This document shows positions 1 to 8,333 of a DNA stretch of 64,000 bases, piece by piece. Origin of the DNA: DATJMJ01 sp035503915. Lineage in GTDB: Bacteria; Actinomycetota; Acidimicrobiia; Acidimicrobiales; Palsa-688. Made by a program: the position numbers and the translations under genes. The stretch lies in NCBI GenBank assembly GCA_035503915.1, contig DATJSU010000022.1, positions 1 to 64,000 of the forward strand, written 5' to 3'. The notes beneath the pieces are model-generated. The model was not told where the DNA came from and ran no database searches. It saw only the letters and a program-made list of their open reading frames with translations. Each line of letters opens with the position of its first letter. Positions within the stretch are counted from its first letter, which is position 1.

Positions 1-268
1 CGCGGGCGAGGCCCGATGGGCAAGCACCTCGTTCTAAAGCCAGGCCGCAGGCGGTCGGCAGACGGTTCGGGAGCTGGCCCATCGGCCCTCTCGACGCTAC
101 GGCTGGGCCGCAACGCCTACAAGCATTATCAATGAGACGGCACTGGCGCTTGTCAGCGGCTCCTCCACGGGGTGACGACGATGCCAGAACCCTCACCGAG
201 ATCCCCTGGGAGGTCGCCGGGCGCTCGGGTGTGGTGGCCCTGAACCTAACCTGGTTCGTCGTCGAGCC
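1..268. other. Window edge, no gene recognised
   Basis: Short open frames occur on both strands, but none shows a recognisable domain, a convincing start, or an amino-acid composition unlike a shadow frame. The stretch lies downstream of the minus-strand membrane protein that ends at 269. Confidence 0.4.
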
Positions 269-586
269 TCACCGTGGGCCGACGTCATCGTCGACTGAGT
301 GTTGCTTCCTCCGGGGCAACCGCGCCCCGGTCCTCCAAAGTAGGTACCACACGGCAGCGGCGGCAATGAGCGCCGTAAGCACGACGCCGCGGACTGATTC
401 TGAGGCACCACCGACTAGCGCGCCCGTCACCGCGGCCGCTCCAGCCAGGGAGCTGACAGCCCAGGGGAGCCAGCGCAGGCTAGTCCTCTCCAAGGAGCGT
501 GCGCGTTGAAGCTTTGCCCCGTACAGCATCGCTCCGACCAGCACGAGGCTCATCATGACGAACACCACGAAGATGGCCAGCGTCAC
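269..586 (-). CDS. Small predicted membrane protein
   Basis: The 105-residue product has three hydrophobic segments, at about residues 2-23, 41-62 and 65-83. A basic loop (KLQRARSLERTSLR) lies between the first two, and the tail is charged. It is probably an inner-membrane protein with a cytoplasmic C-terminus. I recognise no family, and the neighbours do not suggest a role. The opposite-strand frames over the same bases give arginine- and proline-rich products typical of shadows, which favours this frame. Confidence 0.55.
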   Translation of the reverse strand: MTLAIFVVFVMMSLVLVGAMLYGAKLQRARSLERTSLRWLPWAVSSLAGAAAVTGALVGGASESVRGVVLTALIAAAAVWYLLWRTGARLPRRKQHSVDDDVGPR

Positions 587-812
587 GGCCCCATTAGTAC
601 CAGATGATCCATTTACGGAGCACAGCCCATGCCCTCATCAAGGTGGCAGCTCACGGGGCACATCGCGACGGATACCGCCGCACCAGTTCGAGTGAATCTC
701 CTTGCCGGCCCGGTGCAGAGCGTACACCCAGATCCTCGCGGCGGGACCTACAAGACGACGTCATCTGGCCTGTTGACAGCCGGCTAGCGCAGTCGTCGGA
801 CCTCGGCGGCCG

Positions 813-1193
813 TCACTTCAAGAGCTCCCTAAGACTACGTGCGGATGGCGCGTCCGCCTCGTAGGGCTGGATGAACTGGCTGGCCGAGGTAGGGGTAGCC
901 GTCACGACGAACCCGTTGCTGGTCGTGCCCGCGCATACCGGCTGTACCCAGGTCGCTACGTCTGCAATACCGGGGTAGGCCAAGACAACCACTGCGTCGG
1001 GGACCTGCGGGAGCTGGGCCGGGCAGCCGTAGCTCACCAGCGAAATGTCCGTCTGCGCTATTGGGGCGCTGCTCAGAGCGGTGGCGAGTTGGGAGGCAAC
1101 GTCGCCGGGGAGCAAGACGTGTACAAGCAGTCGGGACTGCCAGCTAAACAGGCAGAGCAGGGCACGAGAGGGCTTCTCGCCGCGCGGCAGCAA
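813..1193 (-). CDS. Hypothetical protein, possibly a partial gene
   Basis: The 126-residue frame has normal-looking composition from about residue 20 on, with a hydrophobic stretch LLVHVLLPGDVASQLATA and two cysteines (SYGCPAQL, VQPVCAGT). No family was recognised and no clear ribosome binding site precedes the start. It may be the C-terminal remainder of a secreted protein. It ends about 140 bases before the encapsulin cargo gene, on the opposite strand, so the two are divergent. Confidence 0.3.
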   Translation of the reverse strand: MLPRGEKPSRALLCLFSWQSRLLVHVLLPGDVASQLATALSSAPIAQTDISLVSYGCPAQLPQVPDAVVVLAYPGIADVATWVQPVCAGTTSNGFVVTATPTSASQFIQPYEADAPSARSLRELLK

Positions 1194-1335
1194 AGACGTG
1201 ACGAGGCTGACGCCGTCCCCGAGGTCCGCCGACTAATCTCACCGTCCCGTCGTGTGCAGCGTGGCGGCAGGGAGTACGACCGTGCTTCGCTATCCTCGCT
1301 GATAGGCGACATCATCACCGCGAAAGGCGCAGCCC

Positions 1336-2055
1336 GTGACGAGCAGTTTGGAGGTGGACCCCTACGGAGCCGACTTCTACACCGAGCCTCCGGGCGACCC
1401 CGACACCCTCGCCAACCTGGGGCCGCTGCGCCCTTTGGCCGGGAGGTGGGAAGGGGCAAAGGGCTGCGACGAGCACCCGGTTGCGGAGGGGACCGCGCAC
1501 GATGTGTTCGTCGAGCACTACCAACTCGACCCGATCGACTTCCAGACCAACGGCCCACAGCTGTTCTACGGGCTGCGGTACCACACGCGCCTGTTGAAGC
1601 CCGGCGACCCGGCGACCTTTCACGACCAGGTTGGGTACTGGCTGTGGGAACCGGCCGCGCGCGCTGTGACGTTCACCCTCGCCATCCCCCGGGGCCAGGT
1701 GCTCCTGGCCGGCGGCGTAACCGACTCCGACGCCACCGAGTTCGACCTCACCGCCGTCATCGGCTCGGAAATCTACGGCATTTTGTCGAATCCTTTCCTC
1801 CACCGGGCTTTTCGGACGACCAGCTTCCGCATGCACGTAGCCGTCGCGGACGCCAACACCTGGTCCTACGAGGAAGAGAGCCTGCTGGAAATCGGGAGCG
1901 ATGAACTTTTTCGCCACATCGACAGCAATATTCTCCACCGCGCGGGCCCGGCCGTGCCCAACCCTTTGGCCCTCAACCCCCCGGCCCCGGGCCTTCGGGT
2001 TGACACGAGCCTCGGCATCGGGAACCTACGGAATGAAAGCGGGAACCTGCTGTGA
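1336..2055 (+). CDS. Nitrobindin-like heme beta-barrel protein, probable encapsulin cargo
   Basis: The 239-residue protein belongs to the nitrobindin/THAP4-like heme-binding beta-barrel family (DUF1794). Visible landmarks are the N-terminal barrel signature LGPLRPLAGRWEGAKG (residues 28-43), the GYWLWEP strand (100-106) and the late ELFRHIDSNILHR segment. In that segment His194 matches the position of the proximal heme ligand. Family members bind ferric heme and react with NO or peroxynitrite. The barrel ends near residue 203. A proline-rich linker (203-221) follows, then a tail VDTSLGIGNLR (222-232) that closely matches the family 1 encapsulin cargo-loading peptide (consensus roughly SLxIGSL[K/R]). 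The GTG start at 1336 has an AAAGG about ten bases upstream. The stop overlaps the encapsulin start by four bases, implying translational coupling. Family and tail are seen directly; heme binding and encapsulation are inferred. Confidence 0.88.
   Translation: MTSSLEVDPYGADFYTEPPGDPDTLANLGPLRPLAGRWEGAKGCDEHPVAEGTAHDVFVEHYQLDPIDFQTNGPQLFYGLRYHTRLLKPGDPATFHDQVGYWLWEPAARAVTFTLAIPRGQVLLAGGVTDSDATEFDLTAVIGSEIYGILSNPFLHRAFRTTSFRMHVAVADANTWSYEEESLLEIGSDELFRHIDSNILHRAGPAVPNPLALNPPAPGLRVDTSLGIGNLRNESGNLL
1999..2031 (+). other. Encapsulin cargo-loading peptide coding segment
   Basis: It encodes residues 222-232 (VDTSLGIGNLR) of the heme barrel protein. The core S-L-G-I-G-x-L-R matches targeting peptides on DyP peroxidases and ferritin-like cargo, which bind a groove on the inner face of the encapsulin shell. 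It follows a proline-rich linker, the usual arrangement, and is followed by seven further residues (NESGNLL). Confidence 0.8.
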
Positions 2056-2858
2056 ACCACCTGATGAGAGAACTCGCACCAATTTCCGACGAGGCCTGGG
2101 CCCAGATCGACCAGGAAGCGCGCCGGTCCCTAAAACACCACCTGGCAGCACGCCGGCTGGTCGACTTCAAAGGTCCCCTGGGCTGGGAGCACTCGGCGGT
2201 CGACCTGGGCCGCGTCGACCAGCTGGTGGCTGGGCCGACTGGCGGCGTAGAGGCGGCCAGGCGCGCCGTGCTCCCCCTGGTCGAGTTCCGGGCGCTCCTC
2301 TCGCTGTCGCGTTCGGAGCTGGCGGCCGCCGAGCGGGGGGCGACCGACCTCGACCTCGCCGGCGTGATCGCGGCCAGCCGGTCGGCCGCGGCGGCTGAGG
2401 ACGGTGCCATCTTCCACGGCTACGCGCCGGGTGGCATTTCCGGCATCGCACCTTCTTCGCCCCACGAACCGGTTGGCATCACCGACGACTACGTCCTCTA
2501 CCCTGAACACGCGGCCAAGGCTGTGGCAGTGCTGCGGGGCGCCGACATTGCCGGGCCGTACGCCATAGCCATGGGGGCGCGATGTTTCACGGGCGTGACA
2601 GAGACGACCGAGCACGGTGGTTACCCCGTTTTCGAACACCTCCGCCAGATCCTCGGCGGACCGGTCGTATGGGCCCCGGCCGTCGACGGAGCGGTCGTCC
2701 TCAGCCAGCGCGGCGGGGACTTCGACCTGACCATTGGCCAGGACTACTCGATCGGGTACCTGACGAGCGACGCCACCACAGTGCAGCTCTACATCGAGGA
2801 GAGCCTCGCCTTCCACATAAATACCCCCGAAGCTGCTGTGCACCTCAGTTACCGGTGA
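2052..2858 (+). CDS. Family 1 encapsulin shell protein (linocin M18 / CFP29 type)
   Basis: The 268-residue product is a full-length family 1 encapsulin with the HK97 capsid fold. These proteins self-assemble into protein nanocompartments of 60 or more subunits that enclose an enzyme. Diagnostic segments are the N-terminus MNHLMRELAPISDEAW, the LKHHLAARRLVDF helix (residues 27-39), the E-loop region GPLGWEHSAVDLGRV (41-55), GGPVVWAPAVDGAVVLSQRGGDF (202-224) and the C-terminal LYIEESLAFHINTPEAAV. The GTG start at 2052 is preferred over ATG 2064 because encapsulins begin MNNLHRELAPI-like, and because it gives the four-base GTGA overlap with the upstream cargo gene. The length is normal (about 265-270). 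No DyP peroxidase, ferritin-like protein or hemerythrin gene is nearby, so the heme barrel protein is the only candidate cargo in view. Confidence 0.96.
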   Translation: MNHLMRELAPISDEAWAQIDQEARRSLKHHLAARRLVDFKGPLGWEHSAVDLGRVDQLVAGPTGGVEAARRAVLPLVEFRALLSLSRSELAAAERGATDLDLAGVIAASRSAAAAEDGAIFHGYAPGGISGIAPSSPHEPVGITDDYVLYPEHAAKAVAVLRGADIAGPYAIAMGARCFTGVTETTEHGGYPVFEHLRQILGGPVVWAPAVDGAVVLSQRGGDFDLTIGQDYSIGYLTSDATTVQLYIEESLAFHINTPEAAVHLSYR

Positions 2859-3343
2859 GCGAGGGCGCCCGAGACGAGCAGGTCGCCGGCTAGCAGCCCA
2901 GTTGAGCTTCGCTCATTCCGCCGAACCTGTCGAGCTCCGACAGGCCAAAAGGGACCAAGTAGGCACCTATCGGCACGAAGGTTATCATTTCACTCCGCGG
3001 CCCAGATTGTTCCATCTCGCGCTGCCCATCGGCGAACTGGCTGACCAGGCCAAAGACGCCGAGCGACGGGTCCGCGCTCGCGCATCCCATCGGACGCCGA
3101 CGCCAAAACGCGCGGCCAGATTACCGAGGCAGAACAGGGATATTCTGTACTCACCTTACCAAAGTAGAGCCAACTCAGTAGCGTTTCCGTGATCGCCGAA
3201 TACGCGATGACAAAATCCTGAAGGCTCGCTCGGGATTTCGTGCCCAGATCACCCGGTCTGACCAACATTTGCCTCATTGGGTTCCAAGTTCTTCTATCCC
3301 GGCCCGAAACGCGCGCCCTCCTATCTCGATTTCTCCGGATCGC
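2859..3343. other. Intergenic, no gene supported
   Basis: Between the encapsulin stop and the PEP-domain relic there are only short frames without family resemblance on either strand. The sequence is somewhat richer in A/T around 3120-3300. No clear stem-loop followed by a T run was seen after the encapsulin gene. Confidence 0.5.
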
Positions 3344-3630
3344 CTAGGGCAGGATCTCGACGTACCCATCCGATCCGTTGACGCGGATCTGCTGCCGATC
3401 GCGGATCAGCCGAGTGGCGTGCTCCACGCCCACGACGGCCGGTAAGCCGTACTCTCGTGCGATAACCGCGCCGTGGGTCATCAGGCCCCCCACCTCCGTC
3501 ACCAGGCCTGTGATCGCCGCAAACACGGGCGTCCAGCTGGGGTCCGTGTAGGCGGTGACCAGGATGTCGCCCGCTTCGAGATCGGCCGCCGCCATGTCTG
3601 TGACGACACGGGCCCGTCCATTGATCCGTG
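3344..3630 (-). pseudogene. C-terminal relic of a PEP-utilising enzyme (mobile domain)
   Basis: The readable part (from ARINGRARVV to the stop) is the phosphohistidine mobile domain of the PEP synthase / pyruvate phosphate dikinase / rifampicin phosphotransferase superfamily. It has the swivelling-domain pattern DLEAGDILVT, the catalytic-histidine loop GGLMTHGAVIAREYGLPAVVGV and the ending IRVNGSDGYVEIL. In intact enzymes this is the last 90-100 residues of a protein of roughly 800-900. Everything upstream is missing: past about position 3630 the frame simply runs antisense to a PIN-domain relic. The gene is therefore 5'-truncated and presumably dead. The active-site His context is well preserved, suggesting recent loss. 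Confidence 0.8.
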
Positions 3631-3635
3631 CTGGT

Positions 3636-3894
3636 TGGGGAGAACTTCGCAGGCGCCGGCTCGAGCGTCGGGTCGCCGGGCTCACCGTCCTTCAGCCTGA
3701 CGACGAGATGGTCCTCGTTTGTGCCCAGCTGCGCCGACTTCGCGCGGGCCGGTCACGCGCTCGGGGACAAGCTCCACGACGGCGACCGCTGGGTCGCGTC
3801 AGCCGCCATCCGTCTCGGCCTGCCGCTCGTCTCTCACGACGGCGTCTTCAAGGGCGCACCTGGTCCCCAGCTCATCACGGCCACAGTGCCATGA
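3636..3894 (+). pseudogene. Truncated, frameshifted PIN-domain (VapC-type) toxin relic
   Basis: Two frames together read as the second half of a VapC-like PIN ribonuclease. The first is GELRRRRLERRVAGLTVLQP to about 3740. The second is GHALGDKLHDGDRWVASAAI followed by RLGLPLVSHDGVF, to the stop at 3894. The acidic residues of the C-terminal metal site (HDGDRW and SHDGVF) are present. The N-terminal half with the first catalytic Asp is absent, and a frameshift separates the two pieces, so no active toxin can be made. No VapB antitoxin gene is visible. Its 5' break point abuts the broken end of the opposite-strand PEP-domain relic. Confidence 0.7.
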
Positions 3895-4153
3895 GCGACG
3901 GGGTCCTGACGTGGGGACAATAATGTGCGCGGGTTCCCTAGTGGAAGCGAGCGCCATTCCCGTCGATCAGGGCGATAAGGTCACCGTGGGACAGCGAGAA
4001 GATGTTGCGCTGTAACGGTTCTGATGGGCGGGTCGGCGGTACGGCAGATCCGTTTGCGCCGAGCGCGACGCCTGTGGCCGGTGTAGGCCTGCTGAGCAAG
4101 CCGCCGGCCCCGCAGGTTAGGCCGCTTGGCCCGGCACGCTTTCGCTCCGCGCG

Positions 4154-4540
4154 TCAGAGGTCGTACTCGAGCTCGTAGTGGTGGGTGCCGTCAGTGTCGA
4201 TGGTGAGACGAAGCGTGCCGGTAATGCCGCTCAGGCCGCGCTCGCCCGACCCGGGAACGACTTCATAGTGGAGCGTCTGGGACCCGTCGAGCAACGTGCC
4301 GAACTGCTGGAGCGCGAAGGCGCCATCACGGTCACCGAGCTTGCCGCGGACGATCTCTACGGCGACGTAGCCGGCTGAGCCACGCTGGGGATCGCCGACA
4401 GACAGCATCACCCCTGCGCCGCTGGCTTCGAGATCCCCCTTGAAGGTCTTGGTGAAGTCGAACCGGTTCACGACCCCATCCAGCTCGGCTGGGCCGGGCA
4501 CCAAGTGGACGTCAAAGGTCCCTCTCGCGGTGACGCTCAT
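4154..4540 (-). CDS. DUF3224 domain protein
   Basis: The 128-residue protein starts MSVTARGTFDVHLVPG and shows the DUF3224 pattern across its length: FTKTFKGDLEASGAGVMLSV, GSAGYVAVEIVRGKLGDRDGAFALQQFG, and the C-terminal LSGITGTLRLTIDTDGTHHYELEYDL. These are small lipocalin-like beta-barrels of unknown function common in actinobacteria. The frame stays open a further 86 codons upstream, but that part is arginine-rich with no family match, so the ATG at 4540 is chosen. No strong ribosome binding site precedes it, and it may be leaderless. It appears to be a single-gene unit. Confidence 0.85.
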   Translation of the reverse strand: MSVTARGTFDVHLVPGPAELDGVVNRFDFTKTFKGDLEASGAGVMLSVGDPQRGSAGYVAVEIVRGKLGDRDGAFALQQFGTLLDGSQTLHYEVVPGSGERGLSGITGTLRLTIDTDGTHHYELEYDL

Positions 4541-4820
4541 AGGGGGAACCCTACAGATCGCAGAGGCCGGCCGACCATCAAATCGTCCTGCCTGGCGCTG
4601 GGTCGGACGAAACGTCGCTTGCTTCCGTGGCAGTCGGCCCCCCCGCCTCTCATAGGCACGACGAAGCTCCCCGGCGCGTATTCTGTCGCTGGTCCCGACG
4701 ACTCCCTCGTACGCCCTACCCGTCGTTTTGACGCCTTCGCCGGTCGCGGGGACACTCCCCAAGGCGGCGCCATACGGAACGATCTGGAACCTGGACATGC
4801 CAAAGTCGGATTAGTCGGAA

Positions 4821-5747
4821 ATGAACCACGCTTGCGCCGCGGTGCCCGCTTTGGCCGTCACTGTCGGGGCCAACGCCCCGTTCGGCCACGTCGCGCCGGG
4901 CCAGGCCTTACCGGGCACCTCGAGCACGGAGTACCCGTTCGGGCAGCTGTCAGTCTCCACCACGGGGGCCCTCTACTACGTGGACAGGGAGTACGGCCGG
5001 GTTGACGCGGTCACACCGAGCGGGCCCCACGTCGTGCTCAGCTCGCTGGAGGCCACGGCGGCGCACAAGAGGTCGGTCCCCGGCCTGGGGGGGTTGTCCC
5101 TCACAAAGGACGCCGTGTGGTTCACAGCTGCCAACGGTCTCTACGAAGCCTCTCTCGTGGGGCGAGACGTGCGCAGGGTGGGGGACGTCCCGTGTGCGGT
5201 GGACCTCGAGGTCCTCGCCGACGGGACCACCTACTTCACGACCACGGCGGCGATCTTCGAACGGGCCCCCGACGGGCACATCACCCACGTAGCGGGCGGG
5301 ACCACGATCGCTTTCGCCGAGCAACAGGCCGGGCCTCAACCCGCCACCGAAGTGGCCATCAACCCCGACGGCGTCGCCGGGGTCAGCCCAGATGAGTTCT
5401 ACTTCACGAACGAGAACCGGCTCTACCTGGTCGAAAGAGGCATGGCGGCCATGTTCGGGCCACGGTTCAACTTCTTCGACGGGGAGCTCGCAACCAGCCC
5501 GAAGGGCGTCATCTACGGCCTTTGCGACTGGGATCTCTGCCGTATCTCGGGCCGCACCGTGGTGCAGCTGTTCAAGTTGCCCGAACCAGTGGAAGGGGTC
5601 TTCGCCGCGCCAGACGCGTTGGCCGTTTCCCCGTCCGGGACCTTCTACATCTCCTACTCGGACCAGTCCTTGCCAGGTAAGGCGGGCATCGTCGAGCTTT
5701 CGCCCCAGGGGAAGATCGTCGCTGTCGTGGCGTCCCGGTCCACCTAG
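4821..5747 (+). CDS. Secreted NHL/SMP-30-like beta-propeller protein
   Basis: The 308-residue product begins with a short hydrophobic segment (CAAVPALAVTVGANA) that may be an export signal. It then has repeated blade-like units of the type ALYYVDREYGRVDAVTP, AVWFTAANGLYEASL, EFYFTNENRLYLV, VIYGLCDWDLCRIS and TFYISYSDQSLPGKAGIVELSP. This spacing is typical of six-bladed propellers related to NHL or streptogramin-lyase folds. No catalytic residues can be assigned. It may act extracellularly in binding. It is followed 258 bases later by another propeller-like gene in the same direction. Confidence 0.6.
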   Translation: MNHACAAVPALAVTVGANAPFGHVAPGQALPGTSSTEYPFGQLSVSTTGALYYVDREYGRVDAVTPSGPHVVLSSLEATAAHKRSVPGLGGLSLTKDAVWFTAANGLYEASLVGRDVRRVGDVPCAVDLEVLADGTTYFTTTAAIFERAPDGHITHVAGGTTIAFAEQQAGPQPATEVAINPDGVAGVSPDEFYFTNENRLYLVERGMAAMFGPRFNFFDGELATSPKGVIYGLCDWDLCRISGRTVVQLFKLPEPVEGVFAAPDALAVSPSGTFYISYSDQSLPGKAGIVELSPQGKIVAVVASRST

Positions 5748-6005
5748 GAACCCCGGTCACCGGCATCTGGCAAGCCGACGCCGACCCGAGCAGGAGTCAG
5801 GGCCGCACGACCTAGCCCGGTCCCCGACAACGCCGAGAGTTGACTGTCGACGCGATAGCCGTCAAGGAGCATCGCACGGGGTGGGCTGGCACGCACCGGT
5901 CCACAAAGTGAGCTGCCCGGTATTGGATGTCCGGCGCTGCGACAACCCGTCAGGCTGGTCGAACGGCCGAGGGAACGATGGCTCCGGCAGGAGAGTTGTG
6001 CAGCT

Positions 6006-7163
6006 GTGCAGGTCTTGTCGTCGCTGGAGCCACTGGCCGTGGTGGCTGTGTTGAGTACTTCGCTGCTCCCAGGCACCCCGACCCGGAGAGCTGACGCGAC
6101 GATTGAGGCAGTGCCCAGGGCGCACAGTGAGTTCGCCGCCTTGGCCTTCGACATGTTCGCCGGTAGCGACGTCTGGGCCGGCAACGGGCTCGGTATCTGG
6201 CGCACTGACGACAACGGCGGGCACTGGTACGAGATCACGCCCGCCAACCTGGTGGGGGACGACCCCGCCGTCCGGCTGACCGGTTTTGGCTGGTCCGGTA
6301 GCGAGCACCTTTGGTTCTCGGCCAGCGAAGCAGGGGACGTGACCGGCCAGGGCCTGAGGGGCTTTGCCATCGAGCGGTCGGTCGACGGTGGCAGGACGTG
6401 GCGTTGGACGGCGCTGCCAAGTTGCACCGCCTGTTCCATGTCGTTCTCCTTCCTCGGCCCGGCGCACGGCTTCGCCCTGGGCAGCAACGGCAACCTCTAC
6501 TCGACCCTTGATGGCGGCGTCAGGTGGTCGCTGGCACCGACGCGCCTGCCCAGGTCTGCTGTCCCGGCGCTGGACTTCGTCAGCGACGAGCTCGGTTGGT
6601 CGAGCTCCGGGGGGCTGCTGGAGCGCACCGACGACGGCGGGCGGACCTGGGAACGGGTTGTGCTCCCCGGCCCCTCCCCGGTGGCCCTCTCGGCGCCGCA
6701 CTTCTTCTCGCCCGCCAGCGGCATCGTCGCGGCGAGCCTGCCTTCGGGCCAAGGCGTCGTCTATGCCACCAGCGAGGGCGGGGCCCAGTGGCGCGCCGAA
6801 CCGTTGCCAGGCGCTCCCAACGCACCGTCTATTTACCCCGGGTGGTTCGCTGCGCCCGCCTTCGAGGTCACCTCGCCTGTCACCTGGGCGATGACCTCTG
6901 GCCGCAGGCTCTACGTAACCGGCAACGCCGGCCGGGACTGGGCCAGGGTGCCGAGCCCACCGACCTATGGGAAGGGCGACCCCATTTGGGGCTTTGCCAT
7001 GGCCACTACAAGCTCGGGATGGTTGGACGCCGCGGGTACACCCTGTGGAGCCAGCTCACAGGACCTTTGCGCGGTGCCCGTGCTGTTGCGCACTACCGAC
7101 CGGGGCACGACCTGGCGCATGGTGCCCGGCAGTTCCCTGGCCACGTCGGCAGCCTTCTCATGA
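6006..7163 (+). CDS. Secreted BNR/sialidase-like repeat propeller protein
   Basis: The 385-residue product has an N-terminal signal-like stretch (VLSSLEPLAVVAVLSTSLLPG). Repeated Asp-box/BNR-type motifs follow: IWRTDDNGGHWYEITP, AIERSVDGGRTWRWTALP, LYSTLDGGVRWSLAP, LLERTDDGGRTWERVVLP, VYATSEGGAQWRAEPLP and LLRTTDRGTTWRMVPG. The S/T-x-D-x-G-x-x-W pattern marks a BNR/YCF48-like beta-propeller. The sialidase catalytic residues cannot be identified, so enzyme activity should not be assumed. A cysteine pair (SCTAC) is present near residue 140. The start is uncertain; GTG 6006 puts the signal at the N-terminus. Confidence 0.72.
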   Translation: MQVLSSLEPLAVVAVLSTSLLPGTPTRRADATIEAVPRAHSEFAALAFDMFAGSDVWAGNGLGIWRTDDNGGHWYEITPANLVGDDPAVRLTGFGWSGSEHLWFSASEAGDVTGQGLRGFAIERSVDGGRTWRWTALPSCTACSMSFSFLGPAHGFALGSNGNLYSTLDGGVRWSLAPTRLPRSAVPALDFVSDELGWSSSGGLLERTDDGGRTWERVVLPGPSPVALSAPHFFSPASGIVAASLPSGQGVVYATSEGGAQWRAEPLPGAPNAPSIYPGWFAAPAFEVTSPVTWAMTSGRRLYVTGNAGRDWARVPSPPTYGKGDPIWGFAMATTSSGWLDAAGTPCGASSQDLCAVPVLLRTTDRGTTWRMVPGSSLATSAAFS

Positions 7164-7403
7164 GATGGTTGCCGCTCAGCGGAGGATTATGGCGCCAGCA
7201 GTTGGGGAACTCATCGGGAGAGGAGCCGTCGTTCGGGCGCGATCCTCCGTGTATGCATTAGGTTTCTCGGCCCGAGCATAATCGGCGAGCAATTCGCTAC
7301 GGTTGGGCAAAGTGTGCGGCGGGCGGGCCCAGGGGGGCTATCGTGGTGCGGTGGGTGCATGCCAATGGCATCCGTTCCTGCAGTCTGTGTGAGCGGAGGG
7401 CGC

Positions 7404-8333
7404 GTGCTGGCCGATCGTCCTCCAATGGGTGTGTTCGTGGGGTTGACGACCCTGGACTTGTTACAGGTTGTCGACGAGCCGGTAGCGCCGAATGTAAAGT
7501 TGCAAGCAACGGAGTGCCTGTTGGCGGCGGGTGGTCCGGCAGCCAACGCGGCGGTTGCCTTCGGGGCACTTGGTGGCAAGGCACAGTTGCTCAGCTCGTT
7601 GGGGGGCGGACCGCTAGCGGCCGTTGCGAGGAACGACTTGTACGTCCACGGCGTAGAGGTCATCGATTGGAGCGCGGACGCAACTACCGACAAGCTGCCA
7701 CTGTCGAGTGCAGCTGTCTACTCCCGGACGGGTGAGCGGTGCGTTATTTCAATGAACGCTGAGGACCAGGGTGGATTTACGGGTACGCCAGAAGCGTCGA
7801 AGTCAGCGAAGGTCGTCTTGGTAGACGGCCATTACGCAGGTAGGAGTCTCGAGGTAATAGATGGCCTCTTGATGGGAGTGCCAATAATTATGGACGCCGG
7901 CAGCTGGAAGGTACCCGCTGAGCCCCTCCTCCACAGAGCCGCTGCCGTGGTTTGTTCAGCGAACTTCCAGCCTCCAGGAACTAATTGCGAGGATGTCACG
8001 CGCTACCTGGTTGACCTAGGTGTGAGGTTCGCAGCGGTGAGCAGGGGGGACTCAGACGTTACCTGGCGGACCGCCGACGACATGGGTACTGTCCGGCCGC
8101 CCAAAGTTCGTGTTGTCGATACGCTCGGGGCCGGCGACGTTTTGCACGGAGCCTTCGCGTATTTTGTAGCGCGTCAGCTAGCAGGGGACTATGACGTTCC
8201 GCTGAGCGCGTGGGTCGAAAGTCTGGAGAGCGCCATCGCCGTGGCGAGTTTTTCTTGCCAATTCTCCGGTACTCGCGCCTGGATCAGCGAAATAAGCAAA
8301 CGGAGCACAGTAGGGACCTCCAGGACGTGGTAG
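7404..8333 (+). CDS. PfkB-family carbohydrate kinase
   Basis: With a GTG start at 7404, just after a GGAGGG, the product is about 309 residues, the usual size for ribokinase/PfkB sugar kinases. It has the N-terminal signature AAGGPAANAAVAFGALGG and the C-terminal signature VVDTLGAGDVLHGAFAY, whose GAGD aspartate is the catalytic base. Members phosphorylate a sugar or nucleoside hydroxyl using ATP; the substrate cannot be read from sequence. The segment HGVEVIDWSADATTDKLPLSSAAVYSRTGER resembles the lid region. The gene is isolated, and its codon use is visibly more A/T-rich than its flanks, which could reflect transfer. Confidence 0.85.
   Translation: MLADRPPMGVFVGLTTLDLLQVVDEPVAPNVKLQATECLLAAGGPAANAAVAFGALGGKAQLLSSLGGGPLAAVARNDLYVHGVEVIDWSADATTDKLPLSSAAVYSRTGERCVISMNAEDQGGFTGTPEASKSAKVVLVDGHYAGRSLEVIDGLLMGVPIIMDAGSWKVPAEPLLHRAAAVVCSANFQPPGTNCEDVTRYLVDLGVRFAAVSRGDSDVTWRTADDMGTVRPPKVRVVDTLGAGDVLHGAFAYFVARQLAGDYDVPLSAWVESLESAIAVASFSCQFSGTRAWISEISKRSTVGTSRTW

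Noticed and set aside
1089..1904. Long plus-strand frame of 271 codons
   Set aside because: Composition is arginine/proline-rich, and most of it overlaps the well-supported heme barrel gene in another frame.
1336..2858. DyP-type or ferritin-like encapsulin system
   Set aside because: No DyP peroxidase, ferritin-like, hemerythrin or rubrerythrin sequence occurs near the encapsulin. The only protein with a targeting tail is the heme barrel.
6006..7163. Sialidase enzyme
   Set aside because: Asp-box repeats are present, but the catalytic Arg triad and nucleophilic Tyr of sialidases cannot be identified; a non-enzymatic propeller is more likely.
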